From NCBI RefSeq assembly GCF_003435375.1, contig NZ_QWGL01000013.1, positions 1 through 64,000 on the forward strand: DNA of 64,000 bases, written 5' to 3'. The translations under genes and the position numbers were made by a program. This document shows positions 61,051 through 64,000 of this stretch, in pieces. Below the pieces are notes generated by a model. It ran no database searches, was not told the origin of the DNA, and was given only the letters and a program-made list of their open reading frames with translations. This stretch comes from Clostridium sp. AM34-11AC. Its GTDB lineage: Bacteria; Bacillota; Clostridia; Lachnospirales; Lachnospiraceae. The stretch's first letter is position 1; each line of letters starts with the position of its first letter.

Positions 61051-61443
61051 GCCTACCATCAGACGACGCATCTCTACTTCTCGCTGGCTTCGGTGGATAA
61101 TTTCGCGAAGAACGGCCGTGTGAGTCACGTGATCGCGAAGGGCATCGGCCTCATAGGCATCCGGATCGTAGGCACCGCGGGCCCGGAGGGAACGCTCGAC
61201 TTCAAGGGCAAGTGCCGTGGCGATAAGAAGGTGCTGGTACTGATTCTCGAGAAGATGAAGGAACTCGGATACAACGGCGGCAGGGTCATCATCGCGCACA
61301 ACCAGAACGAGGCGGCGGCGCTGCAGCTCAAGATGCGGATCGAGGAGCTGTTCGGTACCTTCAATGGCGTGATCCACCCGGAGCGGGCGCTGTGCTGCTA
61401 CTATGCAAAGACGGGCTCGGTGATGGTCGGGTTTGAAGCATAA
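61051..61443 (+). pseudogene. C-terminal half of a DegV-family lipid-binding protein
   Basis: From 61051, in frame with the Rpn remnant across one TAG, the sequence reads AYHQTTHLYFSLASVDNFAK, then NGRVSHVIAKGIGLIGIRIV and ends SVMVGFEA. This is the second domain of DegV (FakB-type fatty acid binding). The N-terminal domain is absent, so the gene is non-functional. GC is clearly higher than at 60-61 kb. Confidence 0.75.
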
Positions 61444-61544
61444 ACGTGTCGAAGTGGCTGAAGAATGCGGCTTTGAGATGACTGGCTTTAAGGCGTAAAA
61501 GCCGGCCTAGATCTCATCTTGATGCTTTGAAATGTAAAATATTC

Positions 61545-61597
61545 TTGACATAATGACGCATCCAATATATACTATAGATGTAAGATATATTTTACAT
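61545..61597 (+). promoter_or_regulatory. promoter with palindromic operator before the membrane/XRE pair
   Basis: TTGACA (61545-61550), 17-bp spacer, TATACT (61568-61573). A palindrome atgtaagatatattttacat covers 61578-61597, just after the start point, and a half site atgtaaaat lies at 61532. The XRE protein of the same unit probably binds here. Confidence 0.75.
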
Positions 61598-61621
61598 TAT
61601 GTCGGAAGGAGGACGACGGAT

Positions 61622-62143
61622 ATGTCAGAGATTTTATCATTTACGGCTGCATTTATCGCGGTTCAGATATTCAAGATCATCATGTTTAAGAAGGATAAGG
61701 ATTACAGTGGTTATGATGAGCGGCAGGAACTGATTCGAGGGAGAGCATTTCGCTACGGCTTTTTGACATTGGCCTTCTCGCTTGCGGCAGTGATGCTGTG
61801 GGAGGAGTGCGTGGGTGCACTGCCGATCGAGTTTTCACTCCTCATGATGGCCTGCCTCATGGTGGGATGTCTGGTGGTCATCCTCTATGATATCTGGAAG
61901 GATGCGTACTGGGGCATCCGGCAGGCGTCGGGCTCGAACGCAGCCATCGTGCTCATGGTGGCGGTGATGGTGATGCAGTACCTGAGTTTCCGGGGGCATG
62001 CCAGTGCTGGCGACGTGATCGTCGATGGCATCCTCACCTGGGATGGCGGCATCTATCTCCTGATCTTTGCGTTCTTCGCGCTGATCATCGTGAACCTGCT
62101 GCTGAAAGCGTGGGTGGACAAACGGGGAGGTTCGGCGGAATGA
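61622..62143 (+). CDS. membrane protein of an XRE-linked pair
   Basis: The start at 61622 (MSEILSFTAAFIAVQIFKII) follows GGAAGGAGGACGACGGAT. The 173-residue protein has five or so hydrophobic segments and a cytoplasmic loop with DYSGYDERQELIRGRAF. Such proteins occur next to short XRE regulators in clostridia, and the next gene is one. Function is unknown; stress sensing in the membrane has been suggested for similar pairs. I found no catalytic residues. Confidence 0.65.
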   Translation: MSEILSFTAAFIAVQIFKIIMFKKDKDYSGYDERQELIRGRAFRYGFLTLAFSLAAVMLWEECVGALPIEFSLLMMACLMVGCLVVILYDIWKDAYWGIRQASGSNAAIVLMVAVMVMQYLSFRGHASAGDVIVDGILTWDGGIYLLIFAFFALIIVNLLLKAWVDKRGGSAE

Positions 62144-62200
62144 AAAACCGGACGATGAAATTCGTGAAAAATGGTGTCGATCGGTGGGAGGTCTGCTGAA

Positions 62201-62398
62201 ATGAAAAACCTGAAGATGAAATCGGCGCGGGCGGCGCTGGATCTGTCGCAACAGCAGCTGGCGGATCTCGTCGGCGTGTCGCGGCAGACCATCAACGCCA
62301 TCGAAAAGGGCGATTATAACCCGACGATCCGACTCTGCATCGCGATCTGCAGGGCGCTGAACCGGACACTGGACGAACTGTTCTGGGAGGAGCCGTGA
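62201..62398 (+). CDS. short XRE-family transcriptional regulator
   Basis: The start at 62201 (MKNLKMKSARAALDLSQQQL) follows GTGGGAGGTC. The 65-residue protein is a bare helix-turn-helix: QQQLADLVGVSRQTINAIEK is the recognition part, ending LDELFWEEP. It matches the compact YozG/YvaO-type repressor group. It sits 57 bases after the membrane protein gene and likely controls the shared promoter. Confidence 0.85.
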   Translation: MKNLKMKSARAALDLSQQQLADLVGVSRQTINAIEKGDYNPTIRLCIAICRALNRTLDELFWEEP

Positions 62399-62501
62399 AC
62401 CTGGCTTCAAAAACGTTTGAAATGAAGGAAAAGACTCCTTAGGATGAAAGAGAAGAAGCGGATTTGATTGATTAGAGCGCGGATTGATGTATGGTGACAA
62501 A

Positions 62502-63182
62502 ATGGAGAAGATCAGATTTCAGATATGTGAAAAGGAGCTTACGCTGTATCCGGCGCAGGGAGAAAACCGGCCACTGATCGTTTTCAATACGGTGATGGGA
62601 GACGGGGAAGAGCTTGCGCAGGCGCTGCGGGCGATGGATGCGCCGGACTGCAATCTGCTGGTGGTCGGAAAGCTTCAGTGGTATCACGATATGACGCCGT
62701 GGAGTTGTCCGCCGCTGTCGAAGCGTGGTCCGGCTGCTACGGGAGGAGCGGATGCCTATCTGGAGACATTGGCGTCGGAAATCGTGCCGGCAGCCAGGAA
62801 AAAAATCCGGGGAAGCGCGCCGTACGTCGGCATCGCCGGGTACTCGCTGGCTGGGCTTTTTGCGCTCTATGCGATGTACCGCTGCGACTGCTTCGCGTGG
62901 GTGGCCAGCATGTCCGGCTCCCTGTGGTTTCCGAAGTTCCGGGAATACGTGCTTCGGCATGAACTGATGCGGCAACCGGAGATGCTCTACATGTCGCTAG
63001 GGGATGCCGAGGCGAAGACGAAGCATGCGGTACTGAAAACCGTGCAGGAAAATACAGAGGCGATCGTCAGGCACTATCAGGAGGTCGGCGTGAATGTGCG
63101 CTGGGAGCTGAACCCCGGAAATCACTTCCGGGACGTGGCGATGCGAAGCGCAAAAGGTATCAAGGCGATACTGGAAGCGTGA
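62502..63182 (+). CDS. alpha/beta-hydrolase esterase-like protein
   Basis: The 226-residue protein has the nucleophile elbow GIAGYSLAGLFALYAMY (Ser in GYSLAG) and a His near the end (NPGNHFRD). It resembles the D-family Fes/enterobactin-esterase-like or S9-like hydrolases of the esterase PF00756 group. Start choice is uncertain: ATG at 62487 also fits, and 62502 has only a weak GGTG box. Substrate unknown. It lies in the GC-rich strip with the XRE pair. Confidence 0.7.
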   Translation: MEKIRFQICEKELTLYPAQGENRPLIVFNTVMGDGEELAQALRAMDAPDCNLLVVGKLQWYHDMTPWSCPPLSKRGPAATGGADAYLETLASEIVPAARKKIRGSAPYVGIAGYSLAGLFALYAMYRCDCFAWVASMSGSLWFPKFREYVLRHELMRQPEMLYMSLGDAEAKTKHAVLKTVQENTEAIVRHYQEVGVNVRWELNPGNHFRDVAMRSAKGIKAILEA

Positions 63183-63204
63183 AGAATGAACTGCGTTTAT
63201 AAAG

Positions 63205-63241
63205 AATGGCATCGAAAACGTAACCGATTTCGATACCATTT
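63205..63241. terminator. hairpin between esterase and glmS
   Basis: AATGGcATCGAAA pairs with TTTCGATaCCATT around 10 bases. T tract is short on both strands; it may serve both convergent genes. Confidence 0.45.
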
Positions 63242-63323
63242 GGGCATAAAGCAGAGCTGCCGCCCAGCAAAAAATATTTGCTAATGCGACAGCCCCTAAT
63301 AATATTGAATATAAATTTGGTAA

Positions 63324-64000
63324 TTATTCCACCGTCACAGATTTCGCCAGATTTCTCGGCTGATCCACATCGAGGCCTTTCTGGACGGAAGCGTAGTAGG
63401 CGATGAGCTGGAGGACGACGGCGATCGGGAATACGGTGAATTTATCATCTTCCTTCGGGATGCGGATGATCACATCGGCGATTCCCTCGTCGACAGCGGT
63501 ATCTTCCGTTACAAGGAGTACCACATAGGCACCTCTCGCCTTTACCTCACGGATGTTGGAGATGGTCTTCGCGAAGATGTGTTTCTGGGTCGCGATGGCG
63601 ATCACCGGGACATGGTCTGTGATCAGGGCGATGGTTCCGTGCTTTAATTCACCTGCTGCGTAAGCCTCCGCGTGGATGTAGGAGATCTCCTTTAACTTTA
63701 ACGCGCCTTCCAAGGAGAACGCGTAGTCCATGCCGCGGCCGATAAAGAACACATCCGGGTAATTCACGATGTGGGTGACGATCTCATTGATCGTATTCTC
63801 ATCGCGGATCATGGTCTCCATGGCGGAAGCGCAGTTTAAGAGATCACTCATGAACTGCTCTGCATGTTCCTCCGTATATACGCCGCGTACAAGTGCCATG
63901 CGGCAGAAGAGAAGATAGAGGGCAGCGATCTGTACCGTGTAGGCTTTTGTGCTCGCCACGGCGATCTCAGGGCCTCCATGGGTATAGATCACGTAGTCGC
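63324..64000 (-). CDS. glmS: glutamine-fructose-6-phosphate aminotransferase, 3' part
   Basis: The gene enters from the right edge; its start is outside the window. The visible 225 residues are the C-terminal sugar-isomerase domain: GGPEIAVASTKAYTVQIAAL, GRGMDYAFSLEGALKLKEIS, HAEAYAAGELKHGTIALI, and the ending DQPRNLAKSVTVE. It makes glucosamine-6-phosphate for peptidoglycan. A glmS ribozyme, if present, would lie beyond the window. Confidence 0.97.
   Translation of the reverse strand, partial: DYVIYTHGGPEIAVASTKAYTVQIAALYLLFCRMALVRGVYTEEHAEQFMSDLLNCASAMETMIRDENTINEIVTHIVNYPDVFFIGRGMDYAFSLEGALKLKEISYIHAEAYAAGELKHGTIALITDHVPVIAIATQKHIFAKTISNIREVKARGAYVVLLVTEDTAVDEGIADVIIRIPKEDDKFTVFPIAVVLQLIAYYASVQKGLDVDQPRNLAKSVTVE

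Noticed and set aside
1..64000. tRNA, rRNA genes or CRISPR arrays
   Set aside because: I scanned for cloverleaf ends, rRNA cores and regular repeat-spacer patterns and found none.

Overview
The window looks like chromosome of a Gram-positive anaerobe of the class Clostridia, most likely a Lachnospiraceae member. Pointers are: LL-diaminopimelate aminotransferase instead of the acylated DAP branch, a type III glutamine synthetase, an archaeal-type AspRS followed by gatCAB, T-box leaders before aspS and thrS, Bacillus/Clostridium-type LexA boxes, and the yggS-sepF-ylmH division cluster. Start sites carry strong AGGAGG-like ribosome binding sites. Base composition is moderate in most of the window; the first gene and about 61.0-63.2 kb look richer in GC. 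I see no rRNA, tRNA or CRISPR array.

Layout. 0-6 kb is an accessory strip: a GC-rich coiled-coil protein, a 5'-truncated RhuM/Fic gene, small orphan genes, a TIGR02452-type poly(ADP-ribose) glycohydrolase, a phage-type unknown, and four small minus-strand genes. 6-10.3 kb carries a lipoprotein-MBOAT-DHHW set for acylating a surface polymer, and a second lipoprotein. 10.5-16 kb is DNA repair: lexA divergent from a yneA-like LysM gene with four LexA-box-like sites between them, then sbcDC. 15.8-21.3 kb is housekeeping: tmcAL, a cyclic-di-AMP receptor, pta-ackA, yceD-rpmF. 21.4-24.2 kb holds a DegT-like enzyme, a promoter-driven structured RNA region with an IS607 tnpA remnant, and a creatininase-family enzyme. 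24.3-30.6 kb is nitrogen, nucleotide and lysine metabolism: glnN, pyrG and dapL, with unusually structured intergenic RNA. 30.7-45.3 kb holds aspS-gatCAB, then plsX-acpP-rnc-smc-ftsY, then ilvA and a ClC channel. 45.4-51.4 kb is a cobalamin-riboswitch locus: an exported CbiK-like chelatase, a tandem-domain lipoprotein and a FecBCD-type ABC importer. 51.4-59.9 kb is thrS behind a T-box, then an HlyD-like membrane protein, yggS, sepF, ylmH, aroB, lspA and rluD. 60-64 kb has a cytidylate-kinase-like protein, a fused Rpn/DegV pseudogene, a membrane protein/XRE pair, an esterase and the 3' part of glmS.

The most unusual observation is that CTP synthase (pyrG) carries a C-terminal extension of about 50 residues that reads as an ANTAR RNA-binding domain. 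Its own 5' region contains a promoter, a terminator and a long folded leader. Part of that leader recurs, gap-free, just upstream of dapL. The glnN gene, divergent from pyrG, also has a three-hairpin leader. This suggests, but does not prove, a metabolic enzyme that controls transcripts through RNA binding.
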